NCBI GenBank assembly: GCA_963839095.1
Contig: CAWIUF010000067.1
Span: forward strand, 1-64,000
Direction of reading: 5' to 3'
DNA length: 64,000 bases
Source of the DNA: Palsa-504 sp963839095
GTDB lineage: Bacteria; Actinomycetota; Actinomycetes; Streptosporangiales; Streptosporangiaceae
A model generated the notes under the pieces. It did not search any database. It had not been told where the DNA came from and saw only the letters and a program-made list of their open reading frames with translations. Shown piece after piece: positions 19,058-28,555 of this stretch; position 1 is the first letter of the stretch; each line of letters opens with the position of its first letter. The position numbers and the translations under genes are program-made.

Positions 19058-19118
19058 GACTCCCCTTTTGGTCGGCCTCTTCATTCGCCGCGTCTTGTTC
19101 GCCGTTATGGCAAATTGT

Positions 19119-19133
19119 TAGAATAAAGTTCTA
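19119..19133. promoter_or_regulatory. regulon site A (YAGAA-N5-TTCYR)
   Basis: TAGAA-TAAAG-TTCTA, 62 bp upstream of the MaoC start and 102 bp upstream of the SDR start, in the AT-richest part of the divergent gap. One of six matching sites that front every transcription unit between 16.5 and 31.4 kb. Resembles the KstR operator (TAGAAC-N2-GTTCTA) but with one extra central base. Confidence 0.75.
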
Positions 19134-19234
19134 GAAAAGAATTGTCAGGGGACGGCCCTGGGAGTGTCAAGCGGGGTCGGCTGGCGGGTAACCAAAGCCG
19201 CTGGCAGGTAACCAGAGCCGAAGGAGTGACCGGC

Positions 19235-20020
19235 ATGGGCATCCTGGACGGCAAGGTCGCGATCGTGACCGGCGCCAGCCGCGGCATCGGGGCGGAGATC
19301 GCCCGCCGGTTCGGCGAGGAGGGCGCCGCGGTGGCGGTCGTCGCCCGGACCACCGAGGCGGGCACGTCGCCGTTCCCCGGCACGATCGCCGAGACGGTCG
19401 GGCAGATCCGCGCGGCTGGCGGCACGGCCACCGCGATCCGCGCCGACCTGGCCAAGCCGGACGACCGGGAGCGCCTGGTGGCCGAGGCCACCGCCGCCCT
19501 CGGGACGCCGGACATCCTGGTCAGCAACGCGGCCGTCACGTACTTCACCCGGGTCGACGACTTCACCCCCAAGCGCTTCCAGCTGATGTTCGACGTCCAG
19601 GTCGAGGGCCCGTTCCACCTGGCCCAGCTGGTCACGCCGGGGATGCGGGCCAAGGGGCAGGGCTGGATCCTGAACATCTCCTCCGGCGCGGCCCGGCATC
19701 CCGTGCTGCCCCCGACGGGCTTCGCCACCCGCGGCGGCACGGTCTACGGCATGTGCAAGGCGGCGCTCGAGCGGTTCTCCACCGGCCTGGCGGCCGAGCT
19801 CTACGACAGCAACATCGCCGTGAACGCGCTGTCGCCGAACCAGGTCGTCCCCACCCCCGGCACCGTCTTCCACCACCTGACCACCGAGGACGACCCGAAC
19901 GCGGAGCCGCCCGCGGTGATGGCCGAGGCCGCGCTGCAGCTGTGCAGCGCCGACCCCAGGACGCTGACCGGCCGGATCGCCTACTCCCAGGACCTGCTGG
20001 CCGAGCTGGCCCTGGAATGA
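19235..20020 (+). CDS. SDR family oxidoreductase
   Basis: 261 residues. Cofactor motif TGASRGIGAEIARRFGEEG, NAAVTYF, and active-site SSGAARH ... YGMCKAALERFS; the Tyr-x3-Lys is present. The insertion between strand 2 and helix 3 (TTEAGTSPFPGTIAETVGQI) is typical of the SDR group found in steroid and terpenoid catabolic clusters. AAGGAG precedes the ATG at 19235. The stop overlaps the PHP gene start (ATGA). Confidence 0.88.
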   Translation: MGILDGKVAIVTGASRGIGAEIARRFGEEGAAVAVVARTTEAGTSPFPGTIAETVGQIRAAGGTATAIRADLAKPDDRERLVAEATAALGTPDILVSNAAVTYFTRVDDFTPKRFQLMFDVQVEGPFHLAQLVTPGMRAKGQGWILNISSGAARHPVLPPTGFATRGGTVYGMCKAALERFSTGLAAELYDSNIAVNALSPNQVVPTPGTVFHHLTTEDDPNAEPPAVMAEAALQLCSADPRTLTGRIAYSQDLLAELALE

Positions 20021-20679
20021 CCGCCCCTGGAAAGACCGGGCCGAACGAGTGGGTGCGCGTCGACTGCCACCTGCACACGGTCGCGTCCGGCGACGCCGTC
20101 CTGACCGTCGAGCAGCTCGCCGCTGGCGCCCGGGAGAACGGCCTGGACGTGGTGTGCGTCACCGACCACAACGAGACCGCGGCCGCGTTCGCGGCGGCCG
20201 GCCGGGACCTGGGCGTCCGCATCGTGGTCGGCGAGGAGATCAGGACCCCGGACGGCGACGTGATCGGGCTGTTCCTGACCGAGCGGATCCCCTACGTGCT
20301 GCCGCTGGCCGAGGTCGTGGCGCGGATCCGGGCCCAGGGCGGCCTGGTCTACGTGCCGCACCCGTTCGACCTCCAGCGCTCGAGCCTGGGCGCGGTGCTG
20401 CCCGGGCTGTGCGAGCGGGGCGACGTGGACGTCATCGAGGTGTTCAACGCCAAGGTCGCCGACCAGGCGCTGAACGACCAGGCGGCCGCGCTGGCCGCGG
20501 CCTACGGCCTGCCCGGCGGGGCGGGCTCGGACGCGCACGACCCGGCCGGCGTGGGCGCGGCCTACCTGGAGATGCCCGCCTTCGACGGCCCGGACGGCTT
20601 CCTGGCCGCGCTGCCGCGGGCCACGATCACCGGCGAGTACCGCCCGCACGCCGTGCGCTACCCGCGCCGTGCGCCCGCC
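20017..20679 (+). CDS. PHP domain phosphoesterase-like protein (3' end uncertain)
   Basis: PHP motifs in order: DCHLHTVASGDA, TDHNET, GEEIRTPDGDVIGLF, VPHPFD, and AGSDAH, i.e. the histidine/aspartate set that binds two or three metals. About 220 residues is typical for the stand-alone type. Translationally coupled to the preceding SDR. The frame has no stop where the domain ends; it stays open antisense over the acyl-CoA dehydrogenase gene, so a base error near 20650-20690 is likely and the end given is the last plausible codon. Substrate unknown. Confidence 0.75.
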
Positions 20680-21795
20680 TTACAGGCCGATGCGGGTGGC
20701 CAGGCGCTCGCGGTGGTAGGCGGCGTCGCCCAGGTACAGCTCGCTCGACTTGGCCCGCTTGAAGTACAGGTGGGCGTCGTGCTCCCAGGTGAAGCCGATG
20801 CCGCCGTGGATCTGGATGTTCTCCGCGGCCACGTGGAAGTAGGTCTCCGAGGCGTACGCCTTGGCCAGCGAGGCCAGCACCGGGATCTCGGCCGAGCCCT
20901 CGGCCACCGCGGCGGCCGCGTAGCCGACCGCCGAGCGCAGCGATTCGACCTCGAGCAGCAGGTCGGCGCAGCGGTGCTTGATGGTCTGGAAGCTGCCGAT
21001 GGGCCGGCCGAACTGGTGCCGCAGCTTGGCGTAGTCCACCGCCATGTCCAGCGCCCGCTGCGCCCCGCCGAGTTGCTCGGCCGCCAGCGCGATGGCGGCC
21101 ACGTCCAGAACCCGGTCCAGGATCGCGGCGGCGTCGCCGGGCGAGCCGATCAGCCGCGCGGGCGTCCCGGCGAACTCCAGCCGGGCCAGCTTCCTGGTCT
21201 GGTCCAGCGTCGGCAGCGTGGTCCGGCTGAGCCCGTCGGCATCGGCTTCGACGGCGAACAGCGACAGGCCCGCGTCGGTGGCCGCGACCACCAGGATCAG
21301 GCCGGCCGTGGCGCCGTCGAGGACGAAGCTCTTGTGCCCGTCCAGCTGCCAGACGTCGCCCTCCTTGGTCGCCGCCAGCCTGATCGCGCTGGGATCCCAG
21401 GAGCCGTCGTCCTCGGTGAAGGCCAGCGTGGCGATGGTCTCGCCGGACGCGATGTCGGGCAGGAGGCCACGCCGGGCGTCCTCGTCCGGGCTGGCCAGCA
21501 AGGCGGTGGCCGCCAGCACGGCGCTGGCCAGGTAAGGCCCGCCGTACAGCGCGGCCCCGAACTCCTCCAGCACGATCGCCTGCTCGGCGAAGGTGAAGCC
21601 GGCCCCGCCGTAGCTTTCCGGGATGGCCAGGCCCTGCAGGCCGAGCTGCGCGCCCGCCTGCTCCCAGACGCCCTGGTCCAGGCCGTCCTCGGTATCCATG
21701 AGCTCGCGGACCCGGGTCAGCGGGGCCCGGTCCGCCAGGAAGCGCCTGACCGAGGCGCGCAGCTCGTCCTGCTCCGCACTGACACCCAGCATCAT
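20680..21795 (-). CDS. acyl-CoA dehydrogenase, short heteromer-type subunit
   Basis: 371 residues. Acyl-CoA dehydrogenase fold: N-terminal helical domain (LADRAPLTRVRELMD, LGLQGLAIPESYGGAGFTFAEQAIVLEEFG), middle beta domain (LAFTEDDGSWD, DGHKSFVLDGATA) and C-terminal helices (YAKLRHQFGRPIGSFQTIKHRCADL, IQIHGGIGFTWEHDAHLYFKRAKSSEL). The ending HLYFKRAKSSELYLGD is of the FadE28 kind, a partner subunit in the alpha2beta2 enzymes that oxidise shortened steroid side chains. Overlaps the ligase gene by four bases (ATGA). Confidence 0.9.
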   Translation of the reverse strand: MMLGVSAEQDELRASVRRFLADRAPLTRVRELMDTEDGLDQGVWEQAGAQLGLQGLAIPESYGGAGFTFAEQAIVLEEFGAALYGGPYLASAVLAATALLASPDEDARRGLLPDIASGETIATLAFTEDDGSWDPSAIRLAATKEGDVWQLDGHKSFVLDGATAGLILVVAATDAGLSLFAVEADADGLSRTTLPTLDQTRKLARLEFAGTPARLIGSPGDAAAILDRVLDVAAIALAAEQLGGAQRALDMAVDYAKLRHQFGRPIGSFQTIKHRCADLLLEVESLRSAVGYAAAAVAEGSAEIPVLASLAKAYASETYFHVAAENIQIHGGIGFTWEHDAHLYFKRAKSSELYLGDAAYHRERLATRIGL

Positions 21796-23977
21796 GGGCT
21801 TTGCTCCGTTCCATCCGTGACCACGAGGACGTCGAGCGCCTCGACCTGATCTCCGTTCACCCACAGCGGGTTGACTTCCAGCGCCCGCAGCGTGCCGTCC
21901 AGCGACAGGGCGACCTCGCCCAGCCCGGCGATGGCCGCGGCCACCGCGTCCAGGTCGGCGGGCCGGGTGCCGCGGGCTCCCTGCAGCAGCGGCAGGCCGC
22001 GCAGCTCGCCGAGCATGCGCTTGACCTCGGCCGCGTCGACCGGCAGCAGCCGCAGGCTGGTGTCGCGCAGCAGCTCGACCCAGATCCCGCCCAGGCCGAC
22101 CGCCAGCACCGGGCCGAAGGTGGGGTCGACGGTGACGCCGGCCAGCAGTTCCGCCCCGCCGGTGCGCATCGGCGTCACCAGGACCCCGTCGACCTGGGCG
22201 TCCGGCACGGCCGTCGCCCGCGGCGCGGACCTTGTCGTAGCCGGCCCGCACCTCGGCCTCCGAGCTCAGCCCGAGCGCCACCCCGCCGATGTCCGACTTG
22301 TGGGTGATCTGCGCCGAGCAGATCTTCAGCGCCACCGGCAGCCCGACCCGCCGGGCGATCTCCACCGCCTCGTCGGCCGAGCCCGCCAGCCCGCCCGGCA
22401 CCACCGGGACGCGCCCGGCCAGCAGCCGCCGCGCCGCGTCCTCGGACCAGGGCCCGGCGGCCTGGCCGGTGCCGGTGCCGGTGCCGGGCCCGGCGGTCCG
22501 CGGCGCCATGGTCCGGACCCGCCCGCGGTTCTCGGTCCAGCGCAGCATGTGACCCAGCGCGGTCATCCCCAGGTCGAGGCCGCTCAGCATGTTCAGCCCG
22601 TGCCTGGTCAGCAGGCCCCGGCCGTAGGCGCTGATGTCCACGCAGGTGGTCGCGGCCGGGATGACCGGGATGGGGGCCGACGCCATCCGCCCGGCCAGCC
22701 ACTCCACCCGGGTCTCCAGGGCGCTGGCCATGGTCTCGTCCGGCGGCCTGACCTCGGGCAGCGCCACCCCGCAGAACAGGACGAAGTCCAGGTTCGGGTC
22801 CTGCACCGCGAGGTCGAGCGCGTGGTCCACGGCGGTCAGCGGGCCGGTCCGCCCGGACAGGTTGGCCAGCGTGCCGAAGCCGGTGACGTCGAGCGGGTTC
22901 TGCGCGCTGGCGAACGAGGGGATGAGCTCGCTGATGGCCGCCGCCGTCTGGTCCGCGAACAGGGGGATCTCCAGGCCCTGGGCGCTGGCCGCGTCGGCGA
23001 TGATGTCGTTCGAGCCGCCGGACAAGGTCAGCACGCCCATCCGCAGGCCGGCCGGGAGGCGGTTGTAGCCCAGCGCCGCCCCGGTCGTCAGCAGTTCCTC
23101 CAGGCTGGTGACCCGGATGATGTTGAGCTGGCGCAGCACCGCGTCGACCACCGCGTCGTCCCCGGCCACCGAGCCGGTGTGGGCCAGCGCGGCCTGCTGG
23201 CCGGCCGGGCTCGAGCCGACCTTCAGCGCGACGATCGGCTTGCCCGCCCGGTCCGCCTTGGCCGCCACCGCGGCGAACGCCACCGGGTCGCCGATCTCCT
23301 CCAGGAACAGGCAGATCACCTTGGTCGCCTCGTCCTCGACCAGGTAGTCGAGCACGTCGGCGGTCTTCATCATGGCCTCGTTGCCCATCGAGGTGAGCAC
23401 GCTCAGCCCGATGGCGTGCGCCTTGGCGAAGGCCAGCACCACGCTGGCCAGGGCGCCGCTCTGCAGGGCCACCCCGACCGGGCCGGCCGTCAGCGGAGCC
23501 GGCAACGTCAGGGCATAAGGCGCCGAACGGGTGTGCGCATTGATGAATCCCAGGCAGTTCGGGCCCAGGATGGTGATGTCGTTGGCCACGGCGCGGGCGA
23601 CGAGTGCGTCCTCGAGCGCCCGGCCCTGCGGTCCGACTTCGCGGTAACCGGAGGCAAGGACCACCCCGTTCGGTATTCCGGTTTCGCCCATGTCGTCCAG
23701 GATGCCCTCGACCGCCTGTAGGGGCGCCAGGATGAAGGCCAGGTCGGCCGGCTCGGGCAGGTCGCGCAGGTTCCGCACCACCGGCAGGCCGAACGCGCTG
23801 GTGGCGCGCGGGATGGACGGCGGTCAGCGGGCCACCGAAGCCGGTCGTGGCGCAGCTCGCCACGATGAGCCGGGCCCAGCCGGAGTTGTCGGACGCGCCG
23901 ACCAGCGCGATGCTCTTCGGGGCGAAGAATTCGCGCAGTCGCTCGGTGGTGACCAGCTCGCGCGCGGCCTCGGTCAT
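21792..23977 (-). CDS. ADP-forming (NDP-forming) acyl-CoA ligase, alpha-beta fusion, shifts near 23818 and 22222
   Basis: CoA-binding Rossmann domain (FFAPKSIALVGASDNSGWARL), then CoA-ligase domains with the phospho-His loop LAHTGSVAGDDAVVDAVLRQ, and a C-terminal ATP-grasp half (VGLPVALKICSAQITHKSDIGGVALGL ... GVLVTPMRTGGAELLAGVTVDPTFGP). Rejoining three frames gives about 728 residues, normal for the fused family. Catalyses reversible acid + CoA + ATP to acyl-CoA + ADP + Pi. Sits between the two acyl-CoA dehydrogenase genes with four-base overlaps on both sides, so the three are one coupled operon; it may activate the pathway acid or recover ATP from an acyl-CoA product. Confidence 0.88.
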
Positions 23978-25234
23978 GACCGGCGCGGACCCCCTGACTC
24001 CTTGGCCCGTGGTTCCTTGGGCAGCCCAAGCGCCCGTTCGCCGATGATGTTGCGCTGGATCTCGCTGGTCCCGGAGTAGATCGTGCCGGCCCGGCTGCTC
24101 AGGAACACGCTCTGCCAGTTGCTGACCGGGTAGTCGTCGCCGTCCGGCCGGAGCAGCCCGTCGGTGCCCTCGATGTCGATCGCGATCTCGCCCAGGAGCT
24201 TGTGGTACTCGCTCCAGAACAGCTTGGCTACCGACGCCTCCGGGCCCGGCGGCTTGCCCGCCGCCACCTGCGCCAGCGTGCGCAGGCCGCTGAACCGCAT
24301 CAGCTCGACCTGGGTGTAGGCCCAGGCCAGCCGCTGGCGGACCAGCGGGTCGGTGTCCTTGCCGCGCTTGCGGGCGGTCTCGACCAGGTCCCAGAACTCC
24401 CGCTCGTAGCCGAGGTGGGCCACCGTGGCCCGGCCGCCGCGCTCGTGCCCGAGCGTGGTCATGGCGACCTTCCAGCCGTTGTTCAGGCCGCCGATGATGT
24501 TGAACAGCGGGGCCCGCACCCCGTCCAGGAAGTCCTCGAAGAACTCCGCCGCGCCCGACATCTGCTTGATCGGCCGGTACTGCACCCCGGGGCCGGTGAA
24601 GTCGATCAGCACGTAGGACAGCCCGGCGTGCTTGTCCACGTCCGGGTCGGTCCGGCAGAGCAGGAACATCATGGTGGCCCGGGAGGCGCCCGAGGTCCAC
24701 ACCTTCTGGCCGCTGATGACGATCTCGTCACCGTCGACCACGCCCTTGGTCTCCACTGCGGCCAGGTCCGAGCCGTGGCCGGGCTCGGAGAAGCCCTGGC
24801 AGTAGCTGTCCTCGCCGGAGATGATCCGCGGCAGGAAGTGGGCCTTCTGCTCCTGGCGTGCCGTGCACGATGATCGAGGGCCCGACCAGCCACTCGCCCA
24901 TGCCGCGGGCCACCCGGGGCACCCCGGCCCGGTAGAACTCCTCGTTGAGCACGGCGGTGCGCACCGCGTCCATGCCCTGGCCGCCGTACTCCTGCGGCCA
25001 TCCCGGGCAGATCAGCCGCTGCTCGGCCAGCTTGGCCTCCCACGCGGTGTACGCGGGGTCGGCCTGGGCCTTGATCAGCTCGGCGCCGCGGCGGCCGCCC
25101 GCGGTGAGCGGCATGTTCCAGTCGGCCAGCCCGGCCAGCCCCTCCGGCGCCTCGCTGGCGATCCACTCCCGCAGCTCGGCGCGGAACTGCGCGACCTCGG
25201 GGCCGAGGTCGAGCTCCGCGGACAGTTCTGGCAT
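23974..25234 (-). CDS. acyl-CoA dehydrogenase, long heteromer-type subunit (shift near 24858)
   Basis: About 420 residues once rejoined. N-terminal WPQEYGGQGMDAVRTAVLNEEFYRAGVP, then GPSIIVHGT, a frame change, QKAHFLPRIISGEDSYCQGFSEPGHGSDLA, WTSGASRATMMFLL, and the C-terminal LSSRAGTIYSGTSEIQRNIIGERALGLP that contacts FAD. This is the FadE29/FadE26-like type. AGGAGG stands eight bases before the ATG at 25234. Two unlike dehydrogenases in one operon is the hallmark of heterotetrameric acyl-CoA dehydrogenases acting on bulky CoA esters. Regulon site B lies 28 bp upstream. Confidence 0.9.
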
Positions 25235-25261
25235 TTCCGCCGCCTCCTGCCGATCCAATCT

Positions 25262-25276
25262 TAGAATTACGTTCTA
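25262..25276. promoter_or_regulatory. regulon site B
   Basis: TAGAA-TTACG-TTCTA, a perfect-arm copy 28 bp upstream of the acyl-CoA dehydrogenase/ligase operon and 34 bp beyond the stop of the TetR gene. Position suits repression of the operon transcribed leftward. Confidence 0.75.
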
Positions 25277-25309
25277 GATCGGATCAAAACCCGCCGGCCT
25301 GCCCTTGTG

Positions 25310-25984
25310 TCAACCCCTGCGCAAGGCTAAGGGGCTCCGGAGGCGAGTCGGATGGTAGGGCCCGCCGGTCATGAGCAAGCGGACATATTCGATCACGGCG
25401 TCGATCACCTGGGTAGCCTGCCGGCGTGTTTTCGCCGCGGCCACCTCCCGGCCGCCCTCGCCGATCATCGAGGTCAAGATGGTGACGTAGAGCCGGTCGG
25501 ACGAGGTGTCGGACAGGCGCAGCAGCACGTCGTTCTGGCTGAGCCACTCCCGGCCGCGGCGCCGCTGCATCACCTCGAAGCCGGGCGGCCCGTCACCCGC
25601 GTAGAACAGCGCGGCCAGGTCGCGGCACTGCCAGCAGCTCTCCAGGTAGGCCCGGGCGCCCGCGGAGAACAGCTCGAACTTCTCGGTCACGCCGGTCTTC
25701 CTGGCCCGCGCGACCGCCTCGCTCGCGGCCGTCTCCTGGGCCTGCTGGTAGTCCTGCCACAGCGCGATGAACAGCTCGCTCTTGCCGCCGAAGTGGTGGT
25801 ACAGGCTGCCCACGCTGGATCCGGCCCGCTCCACCACGTCGGCGATGCTGGCGTCGGCGAAGCCCTGCTCGGTGAACACCGCGCGGGCCGCGTCGAGCAG
25901 CGCCCGCTGGGTGCCCGCCGTCCTGGCCCACTGCCAGGAGCCGGCCGGGCTCTTACCGCGGGGCTGCCGTTCTGCTGGTTCCAC
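25310..25984 (-). CDS. TetR family regulator, likely regulator of the catabolic island
   Basis: 224 residues. HTH: TQRALLDAARAVFTEQGFADASIADVVERAGSSVG (helices 1-2) and SLYHHFGGKSELFIALW (recognition helix). C-terminal ligand domain includes LESCWQCRDLAALFYAGDGPPGFEVM, a hydrophobic segment that could hold an acyl-CoA. GTG start at 25984. Sits between sites B and C and shares its promoter gap with the SDR at 26091, so autoregulation through site C is likely. Best candidate for the protein that reads all six YAGAA-N5-TTCYR sites, by position only. Confidence 0.85.
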   Translation of the reverse strand: MEPAERQPRGKSPAGSWQWARTAGTQRALLDAARAVFTEQGFADASIADVVERAGSSVGSLYHHFGGKSELFIALWQDYQQAQETAASEAVARARKTGVTEKFELFSAGARAYLESCWQCRDLAALFYAGDGPPGFEVMQRRRGREWLSQNDVLLRLSDTSSDRLYVTILTSMIGEGGREVAAAKTRRQATQVIDAVIEYVRLLMTGGPYHPTRLRSPLALRRG

Positions 25985-26036
25985 CGGTGATCCACCCTTG
26001 CTTGACAGGGGCCGGGGCCCTCCTGAAGTCTAATTC

Positions 26037-26051
26037 CAGAAGAAGATTCCA
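26037..26051. promoter_or_regulatory. regulon site C (weak copy)
   Basis: CAGAA-GAAGA-TTCCA in the 106-bp gap between the TetR start and the MFE-2-like SDR start. Right arm deviates by one base (TTCCA), the least perfect of the six sites, as often seen for autoregulatory sites. Confidence 0.55.
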
Positions 26052-26090
26052 GTAAATGCAACCCGGCTGCGGCCGGCGAGGGGAGCTGGC

Positions 26091-26968
26091 ATGGCACGTC
26101 TGGACGGGCGGGTCGCGATCGTCACCGGAGCCGGCCGGGGTATCGGCCGGTCGGTATCCATGCTGCTGGCCCGCGAGGGCGCCTCGGTCGTAGTCAACGA
26201 CCTCGGCGCGTCGGTGGACGGCTCGGGGCAGGACACCGGGCCCGCGCACGACGTAGTGGCCGAGATCGCCGAGGCCGGCGGGAAGGCGATCGCCAACGGC
26301 GCCGACATCTCCGACTTCGCCGCCGCCGAGAACCTGATCGAGTCCGCCATCGAGCAGTTCGGCCGGCTCGACATCCTGGTCAACGTGGCCGGCATCCTGC
26401 GCGACCGGATGGTCTTCAACATGACCGAGCAGGAGTGGGACGACGTCATCCGGGTGCACCTGAAGGGCACCTTCAACACCACCAGGTTCGCGTCGGCGCA
26501 CTGGCGGTCGCTGCGCGAGGAGGCCGCGCAGAACCGCATCATCAACTTCACCTCGGTCTCCGGCCTGCACGGCGCGCCCGGCCAGCCGAACTACGCGGCC
26601 GCCAAGATGGGCATCGTCGGGCTCACCTACTCCTCGGCCCACTCGCTGGCCAAGTACGGCGTCACCGTCAACGCCATCTCGCCGGGCGCGGCCACCCGGA
26701 TGACCGCGTCGATCCCGACCGACCGCCGCCGGACCCGGCTGGACGAGGACGAGTGGTCCCCGGACAACGTGGCCCCGATCGTGGCCTACCTGGCCAGTCG
26801 GAGCGGTCCGGCTGGATCACCGGCCGGGTCATCCACTCCTCCGGCTACGAGGTCTCCCTGTACAACAACCCCGAGCCGGTGAGCCGCCTGATCGGCCGCG
26901 GCCCGTGGGACGCCGACGAGCTAGCGGAGCAGGTGGAACGCTCGTTCGGCCCGATCGTCGGCCGCTAG
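26091..26968 (+). CDS. MFE-2-like SDR, 3-hydroxyacyl-CoA/17beta-hydroxysteroid dehydrogenase type (shift near 26798)
   Basis: Begins LDGRVAIVTGAGRGIGRSVSMLLAREG, with VVVNDLGASVDGSG after strand 2 (Asp selects NAD), NVAGILRDRMVFNMTEQEWDDVI, SSGLHGAPGQPNYAAAKMG with Ser-Tyr-Lys, and VNAISPGAATRM. This sequence pattern is that of the dehydrogenase part of peroxisomal multifunctional enzyme 2 and of ChsB1-type steroid side-chain dehydrogenases. The last 55 residues (ERSGWITGRVIHSSGYEVS...) continue in another frame. Together with the MaoC hydratase it would give an R-specific hydration/oxidation pair. Ends tail-to-tail with the carrier-protein gene, overlapping by four bases. Confidence 0.87.
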
Positions 26969-27438
26969 GGGTAGCGGGCCGGGACGGTGCCGATGACGGC
27001 GACGGACTCGACGAAGAAGTAGATGCCCTTGAAGAACTCGAGGAGGTCACCCTCCTCGAGGAGCATCTTGCGGTACATGACCGTGCGCTGCGCGTCGTAG
27101 CCGTCGTGCAGCGCCTTCCAGTCCTGGTAATCCATGCCGAGCACATAGTTGGCCATGGAGGAGGGTGGGGAGGCGGGCGGGAGGTCGTCCGGGCCGATGA
27201 TCCGGGCGTCGGTGACCTTGCCGTCACCCCACTGCACGTAGAGGTATGACGTCTTTCCGGATTCCGGCAGGTTGCGGCAGCCCAGCGCCCAGGACGCCGG
27301 GTACATGCTCTTGAGGAAGTCGAAGAAATCCCAGTATTCCTGGAGCTTGCTGGCCCGGGCCGCCTCGTCGGGGCCGGCGGTCAGCGCGTCCTTGACCGCG
27401 TCGGCCCATCCCTTGGTGAAGAACTCGGGTGCGGTCAT
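26965..27438 (-). CDS. SCP2-like sterol/lipid carrier-type protein
   Basis: 157 residues, no signal peptide. The layout fits an SCP2-like fold: an amphipathic N-terminal helix (WADAVKDALTAGPDEAARAS), a beta sheet (SYLYVQWGDGKVTDARIIGP), the segment YVLGMDYQDWKALHDGYDAQ, and C-terminal MYRKMLLEEGDLLEFFKGIYFF, which resembles the lipid-tunnel helix of sterol carrier protein 2. Starts three bases after the R2lox-like stop, so it is surely co-translated and may deliver lipid to that oxidase. The SCP2 assignment is from pattern, not from a clear signature residue. Confidence 0.65.
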   Translation of the reverse strand: MTAPEFFTKGWADAVKDALTAGPDEAARASKLQEYWDFFDFLKSMYPASWALGCRNLPESGKTSYLYVQWGDGKVTDARIIGPDDLPPASPPSSMANYVLGMDYQDWKALHDGYDAQRTVMYRKMLLEEGDLLEFFKGIYFFVESVAVIGTVPARYP

Positions 27439-27441
27439 GGC

Positions 27442-28446
27442 TCAGCCGCCTGCCAGCACCGGCTGGACCTTTTCCAGCAGGTCCTCGAGGTCGGGCGAGA
27501 GCCCGATGCCGACGTCGTTCAGCTTGCGCCGCAGCTGCTGGAAGAACAGCACCCGCACCTCTTCGTCGGTCCAGCCCAGCGGTTCGTAGTAGACCCGCCG
27601 GCTGACCACCCCGGAGACCGACAAGATGGTGCGCAGGGTGTCGTGGATCTCGTCGATCATCGTGGGGTCCTTGCGCACCGCGTCCTGCAGGTAGCGCATG
27701 CCGCCCTGGACGTGCCGGGACTCGTCCCGGCAGGTGGCGGTGAAGCCGGTGTAGTACGCGGGCAGGAACCCGCGCCAGCGGGCGTAGGACAGCGTCACCT
27801 TCATCACCGAAAGGGCGAGGACGCCCTCGATCCACAGGAAGTAGTTCGTTCCGTAGCGGATACGGGCCCGCTCGTCGTACGGGTTCTGCCGCAGCTCTTC
27901 CGCCTGGTAGGCGAGCAGCCCGAACGGCGCGACGAACGTCTCCGACACCCACGGGAACGACGCGTCGAGGATGTCCATGATGGACTCGCCCTTGAGCCCG
28001 ACCACCTCGCGGTAGAACCGGTCGAAGAAGACGGTGTGCCGGGCCTCGTCCTCGATCTGCGCCGCGATGTGGAGCTTCTCCTCCTCGCTGGCGCCGATCA
28101 TGAACACCGGCAGCTCGATCTCGACCTGCCGCTCGCCGTGGTGGAAGCCGGACGCGACGGCGATGAACGACTGCCGCTCGGCCTCGGTCATCTTCTCTTC
28201 CCAGTCGATCTTGTCCTGGGTGAAGTCGAGGTCGTAGACGTCCCAGCGCTGCTTGAGGTACTTGCGGTACAGCGTGGTGAAGTCCGGCAGCGACCGCAGG
28301 TCCTTGTGGACGTACTCGATGACGTCGTCGATGTCGACGTTCAGCACGGCCTGCAGCTCGGAGTCCTCGATCTCGCGCACCTGCTCGTCGCTCAGCGCGC
28401 GGGGGCCTTCCCGGAGAACCGCGGTCGGGCTCTTGCGTTCGGTCAT
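27442..28446 (-). CDS. R2-like ligand-binding oxidase (R2lox) type di-metal protein
   Basis: 334 residues of ferritin-like helices. Metal-ligand pattern: Glu105 in FHHGERQVEIELP, E134xxH137 in QIEDEARHTVFFDRF, Glu207 in NYFLWIEGVLAL, E242xxH245 in RDESRHVQGG. Val108 three residues after the first Glu and Tyr202 five residues before the third Glu are the positions that form the Val-Tyr ether cross-link in Mn/Fe R2lox. The radical Tyr and C-terminal tail of ribonucleotide reductase R2 are not evident, and no nrdA is nearby. R2lox binds long-chain fatty acids; a lipid oxygenase role in this island is inferred. Site D is 29 bp upstream. Confidence 0.8.
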   Translation of the reverse strand: MTERKSPTAVLREGPRALSDEQVREIEDSELQAVLNVDIDDVIEYVHKDLRSLPDFTTLYRKYLKQRWDVYDLDFTQDKIDWEEKMTEAERQSFIAVASGFHHGERQVEIELPVFMIGASEEEKLHIAAQIEDEARHTVFFDRFYREVVGLKGESIMDILDASFPWVSETFVAPFGLLAYQAEELRQNPYDERARIRYGTNYFLWIEGVLALSVMKVTLSYARWRGFLPAYYTGFTATCRDESRHVQGGMRYLQDAVRKDPTMIDEIHDTLRTILSVSGVVSRRVYYEPLGWTDEEVRVLFFQQLRRKLNDVGIGLSPDLEDLLEKVQPVLAGG

Positions 28447-28474
28447 GCCGGGCCTCTTTTGCCGTAGCTAATAC

Positions 28475-28489
28475 TAGAAACCGATTCTG
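28475..28489. promoter_or_regulatory. regulon site D
   Basis: TAGAA-ACCGA-TTCTG, 29 bp upstream of the R2lox-like ATG and therefore placed to control oxidase plus carrier protein. One arm base differs from the perfect form. Confidence 0.68.
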
Positions 28490-28555
28490 GTACCTATTCG
28501 ACCCGGTTCCTCCGCGGCCGTCAAGATCTCGCCGTGAGGCCATGGCCGCCAGCCG

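Noticed and set aside
22175..24700. An 841-codon minus-strand frame across the ligase and dehydrogenase genes
   Set aside because: It contains only the first part of the ligase (from the ATG at 23977) in its proper frame; the rest is Arg/Gly/Pro-rich shadow sequence.
27442..28446. Class I ribonucleotide reductase small subunit
   Set aside because: No nrdA nearby, no R2-type C-terminal tail, and the Val/Tyr cross-link positions of R2lox are present.
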